The translations under genes were made by a program, and so were the position numbers. Source: Clostridia bacterium (lineage in GTDB: Bacteria > Bacillota > Clostridia > Lachnospirales > Anaerotignaceae). Taken from it: 64,000 bases of DNA. Location: positions 23,339-87,338 of the forward strand of contig CAAEMG010000007.1 in the NCBI GenBank assembly GCA_900757025.1, written 5' to 3'. The notes below the pieces were generated by a model that worked only from the letters and a program-made list of their open reading frames with translations, searched no databases and was not told where the DNA came from. Each line of letters begins with the position of its first letter. The stretch's first letter is position 1. This document shows positions 1 through 8,369 of the stretch, in pieces.

Positions 1-1030
1 CAGGCTCTTCAACCTTTACAGGCTGGAAACGTCTTTCAAGGGCTGCATCTTTTTCGATATATTTTCTGTATTCGTTTATTGTTGTTGCACCTATAAGCTG
101 AATTTCGCCTCTTGCAAGAGATGGTTTCAAAATATTTGACGCATCTATTGCACCTTCGGCACCGCCGGCACCTATAATTGTATGGATTTCATCAATAAAG
201 AGAATTACATGACCGTCTTTTTTAACTTCGTCCATTACAGATTTAATTCTTTCCTCAAATTCGCCTCTGTATTTGCTGCCTGCAACCATTGATGAAATAT
301 CAAGGCAGACAACTCTTTTGTCTTTAAGTATTTCGGGAATATCGCCTTTGGCAATTTTCTGTGCAAGACCTTCGGCAATAGCTGTTTTACCAACACCAGG
401 GTCGCCCACAAGACAAGGATTGTTCTTTGTTCTTCGGCTTAAAATCTGAATTACTCTGTCAATTTCCTTATCACGGCCTATAATAGGGTCAAACTTGTTG
501 TCCTTTGCCATCTGTGTAAAATCTCTGCTGTATTTATCAAGGTTTGGTGTGTTGCCTTCGCCTGTTGAAGCCGATGAAGAACCGTTTCCGTCTTTTTCGC
601 CTTCACCCAGCATATTCATTACATCTTCATAAATTCTCTGGATATTTGCACCCAAAGATGCAAGAATTTTAACGGCAATGCAGTCGCTTTCGCTTAAAAG
701 AGCAATAAGAATATGCTCTGTGCCAACATAGCCTGCCTGAAGGTTTACAGCCTCCTGAACACTTCTGTCTATAATTCTTTTAACTCTCGGTGTATAGCCT
801 TCGGCACCTGATGTGCTGTTGCCTCTGCCGATAACCGTTTCAACTTTATCCCAAACATCGCTGCGGCTTATGCCCTGGCTTTCAATGGCTTTTGCAGCCA
901 CGCTGTCGCTTACAGACATAATGCCGATAAGAAGATGTTCTGTTCCTATATAATCATGGCCAAGATCATAAGCGGCTTCCTGTGCCTTTCTTATAACTTC
1001 CTGTGCCTTTTCAGTAAATTTTCCCTGCAT
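1..1030 (-). CDS. clpC: ATP-dependent Clp protease ATPase subunit ClpC (N-terminal 343 residues; 3' end outside window)
   Basis: Hsp100 unfoldase that feeds proteins, including McsB-phosphorylated ones, to ClpP in the cytoplasm. The visible part has two Clp_N repeats (about residues 1-70 and 80-145), a linker rich in Gly and Ser, then the first AAA+ module with Walker A GDPGVGKT (209-216), Walker B ILFIDE (276-281) and the start of the arginine-finger region. It starts at an ATG with an AGGAGG-type site and follows mcsB after 23 bases, as in the usual mcsA-mcsB-clpC order. The gene runs off the left edge, so the second AAA+ module cannot be judged. Identity is firm from sequence and context. 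Confidence 0.97.
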   Translation of the reverse strand, partial: MQGKFTEKAQEVIRKAQEAAYDLGHDYIGTEHLLIGIMSVSDSVAAKAIESQGISRSDVWDKVETVIGRGNSTSGAEGYTPRVKRIIDRSVQEAVNLQAGYVGTEHILIALLSESDCIAVKILASLGANIQRIYEDVMNMLGEGEKDGNGSSSASTGEGNTPNLDKYSRDFTQMAKDNKFDPIIGRDKEIDRVIQILSRRTKNNPCLVGDPGVGKTAIAEGLAQKIAKGDIPEILKDKRVVCLDISSMVAGSKYRGEFEERIKSVMDEVKKDGHVILFIDEIHTIIGAGGAEGAIDASNILKPSLARGEIQLIGATTINEYRKYIEKDAALERRFQPVKVEEP

Positions 1031-1053
1031 AATTCAAGCCTCCTTTTTTCAGC

Positions 1054-2082
1054 TTAATTTTTAAATGTTCTTCTAAGGTAATCCGCTCTTGCCTCATCAC
1101 GCTTGTTTACATCATTTGTGTTTGAGGAAAGCTGTATATTGCCCGGCTGAACATTTATCATAATATTATATATTGTTTCGTTTACCTTTGGAATATCCGA
1201 AAGCCCTAAAAGATAACCCTCTCTTATATTTGAAAGGTGTTTCATTGCTTCCGAACCCGATATTTTTCTTGCATTTTGAATTATTCCCAGTGAACGGTAA
1301 ATTCTGTCCTCGGTTTCAATTCTTTCGTTTTTCATGTGGCTTTCTCTTATTTTCAGCTCTCTGTCTTTAACAAATTTAACCACATTTTTAAGATTTTTGA
1401 TAATCTCCTGCTCGCTCTGACCCAGTGTAACCTGATTTGAAATTTGATATATGCTGCCCAAAGCCTCGCTGCCTTCGCCGTAAATTCCTCGTATTGTTAC
1501 GCCGAATTTACTTATGGCTTCAAGAAGATTTTTCATCTGTCCCGCTCTTTCTATAAAGGGCAGGTGCATCATAAACGATGCCCTAAGCCCTGTACCCATA
1601 TTTGTAGGACAGGCTGTTATATAGCCATATTTTTCATTGTAGGCATATTCAACGCTTTCTTCAATAAGGTCATCTATTTTATCGGCTAAATCCCAAGCTT
1701 TATCAATGTTTTCGCCGGGAAATACCGTTTGTATTCTTATGTGGTCTTCTTCGTTAAGCATTATGCTTACGGTTTCATCGTTTTTTACAAGCACTGCACA
1801 GTTTTTGTTTTTGCTTAAAAGCACAGGGCTTATAATATGTTTTTCCATAAGCTCTTTTTTCTTTAAAGCCGGAAGATAATTAACCTCTATAAACTCAAAA
1901 TCCTTTGAAATAGGAGTTCTTTCGTTTACTATAGCGTCCTTAACCTCATCAATCATCTGTTTCGTCTGGGTTTCATTCATAGTTTCGGGGAAAGGATACT
2001 TTTTAAGGTTTCTTGCCAATCTCACTCTTGAGGAAATAACTATGCCTTCATTACAGGCGCTGTCTTCATACCATTTTGACAT
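1054..2082 (-). CDS. mcsB: Protein arginine kinase McsB
   Basis: Phosphagen-kinase-family enzyme that phosphorylates arginines on damaged proteins or repressors and so marks them for ClpC-ClpP. From the chosen start the protein is 342 residues, close to family size. Visible marks are the nucleotide-binding arginines in SSRVRLARN (about 18-26) and the CPTNMGTGLRAS motif with Cys near 158. A longer frame opens at 2103, but AGGAGG lies just before the ATG ending at 2082, so MSKWYEDS is taken as the start. It begins one base after the mcsA stop, which implies translational coupling with its activator. Confidence 0.96.
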   Translation of the reverse strand: MSKWYEDSACNEGIVISSRVRLARNLKKYPFPETMNETQTKQMIDEVKDAIVNERTPISKDFEFIEVNYLPALKKKELMEKHIISPVLLSKNKNCAVLVKNDETVSIMLNEEDHIRIQTVFPGENIDKAWDLADKIDDLIEESVEYAYNEKYGYITACPTNMGTGLRASFMMHLPFIERAGQMKNLLEAISKFGVTIRGIYGEGSEALGSIYQISNQVTLGQSEQEIIKNLKNVVKFVKDRELKIRESHMKNERIETEDRIYRSLGIIQNARKISGSEAMKHLSNIREGYLLGLSDIPKVNETIYNIMINVQPGNIQLSSNTNDVNKRDEARADYLRRTFKN

Positions 2083-2083
2083 A

Positions 2084-2587
2084 TTATTTATCCTCCTTTT
2101 CAAGCTCTTTTATTCTGTCCCTAAGTTTTGCCGCCTCTTCATACTCTTCATTTTCTATTGCCGAAGCAAGCTTTCTTTTAAGAATTTCCTTTTCACGCTT
2201 TGCGGCAAGTTTACCTCCGCTTTTATGAGGAATTTTTCCTTTATGTTCATCACTGCCGTGAATACTTTTAAGAACCGAATCCATATATGGGCTGAAAGCC
2301 TTTATACAGTCTCCGCAGCCAAGTTTGCCGCTTTGCCTGAACTGGTCATAAGTCATGCCGCAGGAAGGACATCTTGCGGAAGCTATATTATGATATTCGT
2401 TTCCCAAAAAAGCATTGTCTGCCGTTACGTTAAACAAATCCTTAAACATATTATCAAATGAAAAGCTTGTTGCGAGGCCGGCTTTTTCAGCACAATGGCT
2501 GCACAAATACATTTCTTTTACATCGCCGTTAATAACCTGTTTCATATGAACCGTTGCAGGGTTCTTTTTGCATCTTTCACAAAGCAT
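2084..2587 (-). CDS. mcsA: McsA, zinc-finger UvrB/UvrC-motif activator of McsB
   Basis: Small activator of McsB arginine kinase. Of 167 residues, the N-terminus has a CxxC pair (MLCERCKKNP) with a second CSHC pair, the middle has CPSC and CGDC pairs expected to bind zinc, and the last 40 residues form a charged UVR coiled-coil motif (YEEAAKLRDRIKELEKE). The ATG ending at 2587 sits 7 bases from AGGAGG and matches the usual family start, so the upstream ATG at 2611 is rejected. It is the first gene of the operon; ctsR, which normally precedes it, is absent. Confidence 0.95.
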   Translation of the reverse strand: MLCERCKKNPATVHMKQVINGDVKEMYLCSHCAEKAGLATSFSFDNMFKDLFNVTADNAFLGNEYHNIASARCPSCGMTYDQFRQSGKLGCGDCIKAFSPYMDSVLKSIHGSDEHKGKIPHKSGGKLAAKREKEILKRKLASAIENEEYEEAAKLRDRIKELEKEDK

Positions 2588-2602
2588 ACACAAGCCTCCT
2601 TT

Positions 2603-2630
2603 GTTAGCCACCTTGCTATTAGGTTGCTAA
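2603..2630 (-). promoter_or_regulatory. Operator-like site O2 in the mcsA leader
   Basis: On the plus strand it reads GTTAGCCAC, 12 unrelated bases, TTGCTAA. The halves are inverted (GTTAGC against GCTAA). It lies between the promoter and the mcsA ribosome site and repeats the architecture of the site at 2677-2705 exactly. The binding factor is unknown; it does not resemble the CtsR heptad direct repeat (GGTCAAA). Confidence 0.6.
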
Positions 2631-2676
2631 AGCATATCCAAAATATAAGACCTTAACGGTCATTTTTTCTTTTTTT

Positions 2677-2705
2677 GTTAGCCACTAAACTATATGATTG
2701 CTAAC
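2677..2705 (-). promoter_or_regulatory. Operator-like site O1 in the mcsA leader
   Basis: GTTAGCCAC, 12 bases, TTGCTAAC on the plus strand. It has the same outer sequences and spacing as the site at 2603-2630, 74 bases away, and lies about 12 bases downstream of the -10 element, so a bound protein would block initiation. The match of both arms in both copies argues against chance. Confidence 0.65.
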
Positions 2706-2717
2706 TTTTATAATGCT

Positions 2718-2745
2718 ATAATATCACTGTTTTTCTATTTGTCAA
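2718..2745 (-). promoter_or_regulatory. Promoter of mcsA-mcsB-clpC
   Basis: On the minus strand: -35 TTGACA (2740-2745), 16-base spacer, -10 TATTAT (2718-2723). Transcription would start near 2710, just before operator-like site O1. The rest of the 320-base gap between mcsA and the next gene is AT-rich and holds only the two operators and the feo terminator. Confidence 0.7.
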
Positions 2746-2871
2746 TAGTTTTTTTAAAATTTTTCAAAAAATTTTTAAACAGACATTTTTATATATTTTT
2801 CGACACTTTCACAAAACATTCATATTATAATCACATAATATATTTGTAAACAGAAATAAACTTATTTAAAA

Positions 2872-2905
2872 TAAAAGCCTGCTTTCAGAAAAAGCAGGCT
2901 TTTAT
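2872..2905 (-). terminator. Rho-independent terminator after the feo operon
   Basis: Perfect AAAAGCCTGCTTT stem with a short loop and T-runs on both sides, immediately after the stop of the Cys-rich Feo protein. It separates the feo operon from the mcsA promoter. Confidence 0.85.
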
Positions 2906-2907
2906 TT

Positions 2908-3075
2908 TTATTTTTTATTCAATTCATCCATAAGCTGTTTGCTTGGACAGTCTTTAACGCTGCATCCGCTGCAACCGCCTCCGCAGCCGGTTGATTTTCT
3001 TTTTTTCATAACTCTTATGCTGTTTGCAACTATAAGTATAACAACAAGCACAAGAAGAATATCCCATACAGACAT
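2908..3075 (-). CDS. FeoB-associated Cys-rich membrane protein
   Basis: A 55-residue protein with one N-terminal membrane helix (about residues 4-22, DILLVLVVILIVANSI), a short basic stretch, and a Gly/Cys cluster CGGGCSGC followed by a further Cys in KDCPS. This is the layout of the small Cys-rich proteins encoded beside feoB in many Bacillota, thought to assist ferrous iron uptake or handling at the membrane. AGGAGG stands 7 bases before the ATG. It is the last gene of the feoA-feoB operon, 64 bases after feoB. Function beyond this association is not established. Confidence 0.85.
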   Translation of the reverse strand: MSVWDILLVLVVILIVANSIRVMKKRKSTGCGGGCSGCSVKDCPSKQLMDELNKK

Positions 3076-3139
3076 ATTATGCCTCCTTTTTTTCTCTTAT
3101 ATCCATATTACTATGTAAAGGAAACAAAATAAAGTATTT

Positions 3140-5134
3140 TTAAAAAATAAGGCTGCCTACATTATAAACCACAAATGCCGCTATCCATGCAATCACAATC
3201 TGGAATACAACAACCCCTACAGCCGCAAGGGAACTGTTCATTTCTCTTTTTACAGCCGAAATAGCTGCTGCACAAGGAGTATATAAAAGCGTAAACACAA
3301 GGAATGATGCAGCCTGAATAGGTGTAAACATTTCTTTAAGTGTTGCGGCTGAATTTCCACCTGTAAGAACAGCAAGTGTACTTACAACGGCTTCTTTTGC
3401 ACTAAAGCCTGTTATGAGGGCTGTAGACGTTCTCCAGTCGTTAAAGCCGAGAGGCTTAAACAAAGGTGCTATTATTCTGCCTATATATGCCAAAAGGCTG
3501 TCGGCACTGTCGGTAACAACATTAAAACGTGTGTCAAATGTTCTTAAAAACCATATAGCTATCGTTGCCACAAAAATTATAGTAAATGCTTTTACAAGGA
3601 AATCCTTTGCCTTGTCCCACATAAGCATGAAAACACTTTTTGCCGAAGGAAAACGATAGTTTGGAAGTTCCATAACAAAAGGAACCGGATTTCCTTTGAA
3701 AATTGTATTTTTAAATATAAGTCCGCTTAAAATTCCCATACATATGCCTGTTATATAAAGTGCAATCATAACCAGAGGCTTATATTTTGCAAAAAACGCC
3801 GCTGTAAAAAGAGCATATATAGGAAGTTTTGCCGAACAGCTCATAAACGGCACAAGAAGTATCGTCATTTTTCTGTCTCTTTCGCTGGAAAGAGTTCTTG
3901 CCGACATAATAGCAGGAACGGAACAGCCGAAACCTATAATCATAGGCACAAAACTTCTTCCCGAAAGACCTATTTTTCTTAAAAGTTTGTCCATTACAAA
4001 GGCAACTCTTGCCATATATCCGCTGTCTTCCAATATAGAAAGGAAGAAAAAAAGCGTAACAATAACAGGAAGGAAACTTAAAACGCTTCCCACACCGGCA
4101 AAAATACCGTCTATTAAAAGAGAATGGACAACAGGGTTTATTCCGTATTCCGTAAGGGCATTATCTGCTGCCGCCGTAACAGCATCTATACATATTGAAA
4201 GCACATTGCTTAAAGCCGCACCTATAACGCCGAAAGTAAGATAAAACATAAGCAGCATTATAAGCAAAAATATAGGTATGGCAAAAAATTTATGGGTAAG
4301 AACGCTGTCTATTTTAAGGCTTCTTCTGTGTGCAACGCTTTCACCTTTTTTAATTACGCATTTTGCACACACGCCTTCTATAAAAGTATATCTCATATCG
4401 GCAAGAGCCGCTTCCCTGTCGGTATCAAGCTGTTCCTCCATCTCGGTTACGTTATGCTCTATCATGTCAAGCTCATTTTCCGTAAGATGAAGTCGTTTTC
4501 TCATAGGCTCATCGCCCTCTATAAGTTTTGTTGCGGCAAATCTCGGTGAAATGCCTTCTTTTACGGCATGGTCTTCTATAAGGTGGGCAATACCGTGTAT
4601 TGCTCTGTGTACGGCTCCGGAACAAAAATCAAGCCTCTGTGGCTTAACTCTGTCTGCCGCTGTTTTTACAGCAACCTCTATAAGCTCGTCAACACCTTCG
4701 TTTTTGCTGGCAACAATGGGAACAACCGGCACGCCCAAAAGCTCCTGAAGTTCGTTTACATTTATTGTGCTGCCGTTTTCCCTAACCTCGTCCATCATAT
4801 TCATGGCTATAACCATAGGGATATCAAGCTCTGTAAGCTGAAGGCTAAGATAAAGATTTCTCTCTATATTTGTTGCATCTATAATATTTATAATACAGTC
4901 TGGTTTTTGATTTATAAGAAAATCTCGTGTAACAATTTCCTCGCTTGTATACGGCGAAAGAGAATATATTCCCGGAAGGTCAACAACCGTACAGTTTCTT
5001 TGTCCTCTAATTTCGCCCTCTTTTTTGTCCACCGTAACTCCCGGAAAGTTGCCTACATGCTGATTTGAACCTGTAAGACGGTTAAAAAGAGTTGTTTTTC
5101 CGCAGTTTTGGTTTCCGCCAAGTGCAAAAATCAT
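3140..5134 (-). CDS. feoB: Ferrous iron transporter B, GTPase-coupled
   Basis: Main ferrous iron permease of the cytoplasmic membrane, 664 residues. The N-terminal G domain has the P-loop GNQNCGKTT (7-15), with Gln where many FeoB have Pro, and G3 DLPGIYSL. A helical GDI-like spacer (about 165-265) leads to the polytopic region with two Gate repeats, including GFGCSVPAIMSART. FeoA ends 3 bases upstream, so the two are coupled. The set feoA-feoB-Cys-rich protein is the standard anaerobic iron uptake unit; iron control is expected from family knowledge. Confidence 0.97.
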   Translation of the reverse strand: MIFALGGNQNCGKTTLFNRLTGSNQHVGNFPGVTVDKKEGEIRGQRNCTVVDLPGIYSLSPYTSEEIVTRDFLINQKPDCIINIIDATNIERNLYLSLQLTELDIPMVIAMNMMDEVRENGSTINVNELQELLGVPVVPIVASKNEGVDELIEVAVKTAADRVKPQRLDFCSGAVHRAIHGIAHLIEDHAVKEGISPRFAATKLIEGDEPMRKRLHLTENELDMIEHNVTEMEEQLDTDREAALADMRYTFIEGVCAKCVIKKGESVAHRRSLKIDSVLTHKFFAIPIFLLIMLLMFYLTFGVIGAALSNVLSICIDAVTAAADNALTEYGINPVVHSLLIDGIFAGVGSVLSFLPVIVTLFFFLSILEDSGYMARVAFVMDKLLRKIGLSGRSFVPMIIGFGCSVPAIMSARTLSSERDRKMTILLVPFMSCSAKLPIYALFTAAFFAKYKPLVMIALYITGICMGILSGLIFKNTIFKGNPVPFVMELPNYRFPSAKSVFMLMWDKAKDFLVKAFTIIFVATIAIWFLRTFDTRFNVVTDSADSLLAYIGRIIAPLFKPLGFNDWRTSTALITGFSAKEAVVSTLAVLTGGNSAATLKEMFTPIQAASFLVFTLLYTPCAAAISAVKREMNSSLAAVGVVVFQIVIAWIAAFVVYNVGSLIF

Positions 5135-5137
5135 TTT

Positions 5138-5362
5138 TTATACCTCCTCAACCTCTATATTTTGTGCCTCTTCAAGACGTATTGTAAGCTCGTAGCCCCT
5201 AAGATGAAGTTCTATAGGGTCGCCCATAGGTGCAACCTTTCTTATCATAACCTCTGTTTTGGGTGTAAGCCCCATATCCAGAAGCCTGCGGCGCAAAGCA
5301 CCCTTTCCGTTTACTGCCGTAATTCGGCATTTTATACCGATTTTTTGTTCATTTAATGTCAT
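5138..5362 (-). CDS. feoA: Ferrous iron transport protein A (SH3-like)
   Basis: A 74-residue cytoplasmic SH3-like protein that supports FeoB. It shows the family pattern: a charged N-terminus, KCRITAVNGKGALRRRLLDMGLTP, then VMIRKVAPMGDPIELHLRGYELTIR and a short acidic tail. It is the first gene of the operon, 3 bases from feoB, with a GGAAAGG ribosome site. The length is typical for single-domain FeoA. Confidence 0.95.
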   Translation of the reverse strand: MTLNEQKIGIKCRITAVNGKGALRRRLLDMGLTPKTEVMIRKVAPMGDPIELHLRGYELTIRLEEAQNIEVEEV

Positions 5363-5423
5363 AATATCAGCCTTTCCTGCGTTGTCTGTAATTGCAAAAA
5401 ACTAACTAAGGTTTGTTGATGTA

Positions 5424-5452
5424 ATATTAATTCAGAGGTGTTATTTTGTCAA
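5424..5452 (-). promoter_or_regulatory. Promoter of the feo operon with a TTAG-rich start region
   Basis: Minus strand -35 TTGACA (5447-5452), 17-base spacer, -10 TAATAT (5424-5429). Just downstream (5398-5413) the minus strand reads AACCTTAGTTAGTTT, which shares TTAG elements with the palindromes at 35.6 and 35.95 kb but is not a clean palindrome. Iron control through this site is inference. Confidence 0.65.
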
Positions 5453-5483
5453 TATATATTTCCAAATGCAAAATAAATAGAAA

Positions 5484-5660
5484 TTTTGGTTTGACGGATA
5501 CATTTTATTTTAAAAAACTAAATTAATTTGTCATGTTGAACGGAGCGAATTTCGCTCAGAATGACAAATAGAAATAGTTTTATCAAAGTTTAGGGCAACC
5601 ATTTTTAAATGGGTGTAAGTGTATTGGGGCAAAGCCACCAAAGCCTTATCTGTTTTAAAA
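5484..5660. repeat. Dispersed intergenic repeat, family 1, copy 1
   Basis: Fills most of the 388-base gap between feoA and sppA. It begins with a TTTGAC-containing arm that also opens the copy at 6.9 kb, followed by a 41-base inverted repeat bounded by ATTTGTCAT and ATGACAAAT (5527-5569) with GAGCGAA/TTCGCTC inside. A tail with TGGGGCAAAGCC recurs at 26.2 kb. No open frame is convincing. It looks like a miniature mobile-type element or a hairpin repeat. Confidence 0.65.
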
Positions 5661-5750
5661 AACCTAATTTACTTTTCTTCCCCCAATATTTCCAATTTCG
5701 GCTTTATATTCTTTTCCCACTTTGTTATACTTATTTCACGGAGGTGTATT

Positions 5751-6827
5751 ATGGAAGAAAACAACAATATTTCAACAGAAAATTCAGCGCCTAAAGAGCC
5801 TGAAAAAAACATAAACTATAACACAAACTACAATACCAATTATTACAAAAACGATAAAAAACACGGCTGTCTTTTTTACGGCATAATAGCCATCATTATC
5901 ATATTTGTTGGCTTTATGGCTGTTATAATTGCATCGGCGGCACTTTTTTCATCTCTTGTTTCCGATAGCAGCTACAGCTCTTATCCCGACTCAAGCTATG
6001 TTGAAACTCTCTATATAGAAGGAACAATTTCCGAAAGCACTTCATATTCCTACGGAGAAACAGGATATAACCATACATGGACAATAAACGAAGTTGAGCG
6101 CCTTATTGACGACGAAAACAACAAAGGCATACTTCTTTATATCAATTCTCCCGGCGGAGGAACATATGAAAGTGACGAAATGTATCTTGAACTGAAAAAA
6201 TACAAAGAAAAAACCGGCAGGCCAATATATGCCTACTATGCTCAAACGGCAGCTTCCGGTGCTCTTTATATTTCTATGGCAGCAGACGAAATATATGCCA
6301 ACCGAATGACCATGACAGGCTCTATAGGTGTTATAATGCAAAACTATGATGCAAGCGGCCTTATGGAAAAGCTGGGAATAAAAAGCGACAATATTGTAAG
6401 CGGACGAAACAAAGGCATGGGCGGATATGACGGTCTTACAGATGAGCAGAAACAGATATTGCAGTCTATGGTAAATGAAAGCTATGATATTTTTGTAGGC
6501 ATAGTTTCAGATGAAAGAGGAATACCGCTTGAAAAAGCAAAAGAAATTGCCGACGGCAGAGTTTACAGCGCACATCAGGCAAAAAATCTCGGTCTTATAG
6601 ATGAAATTTCAACATATGACGGCTTTATGGATACAATGCAGAACAAAGAAGAATTTAAAGACTGTGATTTTACAGACGCATATTACGAAAATACTTCCAT
6701 TTTGAATATGCTTATGTCAAAAATAGGAATACCTCAAAGAAAAAGCCTTGAACAGAACCTTCTTGAGGCTGTTGAATATGCAAACGAAAACCCTATGCAG
6801 TATAAATTCGGCGGAATAGGACAATAA
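5751..6827 (+). CDS. sppA: Signal peptide peptidase SppA, 36K type (S49 family)
   Basis: Membrane-bound serine protease that degrades leftover signal peptides. Of 358 residues, an Asn-rich cytoplasmic N-terminus precedes one membrane helix (about 41-67), then the S49 domain. Visible marks are NSPGGGTYESDEM, the nucleophile region AASGALYISMAADEIYANRMTMTGSIGV, and SGRNKGMGG with the probable catalytic Lys. GGAGGTG precedes the ATG at 5751; an in-frame extension to 5619 lacks a ribosome site and overlaps a repeat. It is a single gene with its own terminator. Confidence 0.93.
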   Translation: MEENNNISTENSAPKEPEKNINYNTNYNTNYYKNDKKHGCLFYGIIAIIIIFVGFMAVIIASAALFSSLVSDSSYSSYPDSSYVETLYIEGTISESTSYSYGETGYNHTWTINEVERLIDDENNKGILLYINSPGGGTYESDEMYLELKKYKEKTGRPIYAYYAQTAASGALYISMAADEIYANRMTMTGSIGVIMQNYDASGLMEKLGIKSDNIVSGRNKGMGGYDGLTDEQKQILQSMVNESYDIFVGIVSDERGIPLEKAKEIADGRVYSAHQAKNLGLIDEISTYDGFMDTMQNKEEFKDCDFTDAYYENTSILNMLMSKIGIPQRKSLEQNLLEAVEYANENPMQYKFGGIGQ

Positions 6828-6850
6828 GCAATAAGTTTTAAATTTATAAA

Positions 6851-6881
6851 AGCTTGAGTTTTTTTACTCAAGCTTTTTTTT
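6851..6881 (+). terminator. Terminator of sppA
   Basis: AGCTTGAGT stem, T-rich loop and an ACTCAAGCT stem followed by nine T. It lies 23 bases after the sppA stop. Confidence 0.9.
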
Positions 6882-6888
6882 AATAAAT

Positions 6889-7215
6889 TTTGATTTGACG
6901 ACTGCCTTTTATTTTAAAAAACTAAAATATTTTGTCATCCTGAGCGAAGTGAAATGAGTCAGAATTTTGCTACGCAAAACCACATTCGGTGGCAACACTT
7001 TTTTGCTGTTTTCTGTCGAAGCATCCCATAAACCCGGACAAAAAGCCGAAAGTCTGTCATCTTTACATATTCGACAATGTGGACGAGATGTTTCGACTAC
7101 GTATGCGAACCCTATTGGGCGGCGCAACCGTTCCACAAGGTGGATTTCGCAGCCCGACCCTCAACATGACAAATATCGGTGGCTTTTTGTAGGGAAAACT
7201 ATCCCCAATCCCTAA
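6889..7215. repeat. Dispersed intergenic repeat, family 1, copy 2 (long form)
   Basis: Opens with the same TTTGACG arm as copy 1, has TTTTGTCATCCTGAGCGAAG at 6931-6950 and closes with an inverted CAACATGACAAAT near 7162-7174. The interior shares blocks (GACAAAAAGCCG, ATATTCG, GAGATGTTTCGACTA) with the copy at 58.5 kb, and a reversed block at 10.66-10.70 kb. Short frames in it are not taken as genes. It fills the gap between sppA and gpr. Confidence 0.7.
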
Positions 7216-7238
7216 TTTTACAAACTTTTCAATTACCC

Positions 7239-8222
7239 TTACCAACTGTATTTTTTCACATCTTCCATTTTTACAGCAGGATGCACAGCCGTATTTATTG
7301 CATTTGCAATAATATCTGCCAGCCTGTCTATAACCATGTCAACCTCTTTCGGCGTTACAAACATATTTTCCTCATATGGCGTAAGAAGTTCACGTATAAG
7401 CTCATATTTTTCCTCGTTTTCAAGGGATAAAATCATTTCATAAAACTCACTGCCGCTTTCGCTTTGGTTTTTCATTTCAAAAAGAATTTTATCCATTGTA
7501 TCGTTTACAAGTGTAGCCGCATCAACAACCGTAGGCACTCCTATTACAATAACAGGTATGCCAAGTGTTTTTTCGCTCAGCTCTTCTCTTTTGTTTCCAA
7601 CTCCTGCCCCCGGTGCAACACCGCAGTTGCTTATCTGCACTGTGGAATTTATTCTGGAAAACTTTCTTGCGGCAAGTGCATCTATAGCTACTATAATATC
7701 CGGCTTAATTTTTTCCGTAACGCCTTTTATTATTTCAAATGTTTCTATTCCCGTTATCCCCATAACCCCCGGTGCAAGAGCCGAAAGCATTCTTACTCCT
7801 TTCTCCAGTTCTTCCGGAATATCTTCCATAATATGTCTTGTAACCAAAAGACGGTCTATAACCTTAGGGCCAAGGGCATCGGGCGTTATATTTCTGTTTC
7901 CCAAACCTACGGCAAGTATTGATTTTGCATTTTTAAAACTGTCTATTTCCATAAGCACCCGTGAAATTTCTTTTGTTACGGCTTCGTGGCAGGAAGCATC
8001 GTTTTTTCTCAGTTTTTCGCTTTCCACCGTAATATATCTGCCTATTTTTCTGCCAAGCTTTTTTTCTCCTTCTTCGTTTAAAATATCAACTGTTACAGAA
8101 GAAAAAATATCGTTTTTTTCTTCACTGAATTTTATACCGTCGCCAAATTCCTGTTTTTGTTCTCTCAGCATTTCACAATTTTCGGCTGCAATATCTGTTC
8201 TTACGGAAAAAATTTTTTTCAT
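7239..8222 (-). CDS. gpr: Germination protease GPR (A25 family)
   Basis: Endoprotease that starts breakdown of small acid-soluble spore proteins during germination. Of 327 residues, the family core is clear: VGLGNRNITPDALGP, ALAPGVMGITGIET, IIVAIDALAARK and VAPGAGVGNKREEL. The N-terminus carries SVRTDIAAE, where family members are autoprocessed from zymogen to active form. GAGGTG precedes the ATG ending at 8222; the longer frame from 8261 has no ribosome site. It is divergent from sigK. Forespore expression is expected from the family. Confidence 0.95.
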   Translation of the reverse strand: MKKIFSVRTDIAAENCEMLREQKQEFGDGIKFSEEKNDIFSSVTVDILNEEGEKKLGRKIGRYITVESEKLRKNDASCHEAVTKEISRVLMEIDSFKNAKSILAVGLGNRNITPDALGPKVIDRLLVTRHIMEDIPEELEKGVRMLSALAPGVMGITGIETFEIIKGVTEKIKPDIIVAIDALAARKFSRINSTVQISNCGVAPGAGVGNKREELSEKTLGIPVIVIGVPTVVDAATLVNDTMDKILFEMKNQSESGSEFYEMILSLENEEKYELIRELLTPYEENMFVTPKEVDMVIDRLADIIANAINTAVHPAVKMEDVKKYSW

Positions 8223-8369
8223 ATTTTTCACCTCATAATAAACTAAAATGTCTGTCGCCAATTATCCGATATTTTTCCCGATTTTTAAATTTTTATTATT
8301 GTACCTGCACCAAGTAAGCATTTTTCTCATAAAATATACTCGTAAGCTTAAAATATGAGGTTTTTGCCC

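Noticed and set aside
2677..2705. CtsR box before mcsA
   Set aside because: The CtsR heptad direct repeat (GGTCAAA-type) is not present; the site is an inverted repeat with different bases.
5398..5413. Clean metal-regulator palindrome before feoA
   Set aside because: AACCTTAGTTAGTTT shares TTAG units with the 35.6-36 kb sites but its arms do not pair, so it is only mentioned as a weak resemblance.
6909..7245. Four overlapping short frames between sppA and gpr
   Set aside because: All lie inside a family 1 repeat that recurs at 58.5 kb with frames broken there; no ribosome sites.
7539..8238. Long plus-strand open frame of about 226 codons over gpr
   Set aside because: It is the antisense shadow of gpr, rich in Ser, Phe and Ile, with no ribosome site and no family resemblance. 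gpr is certain on the other strand.
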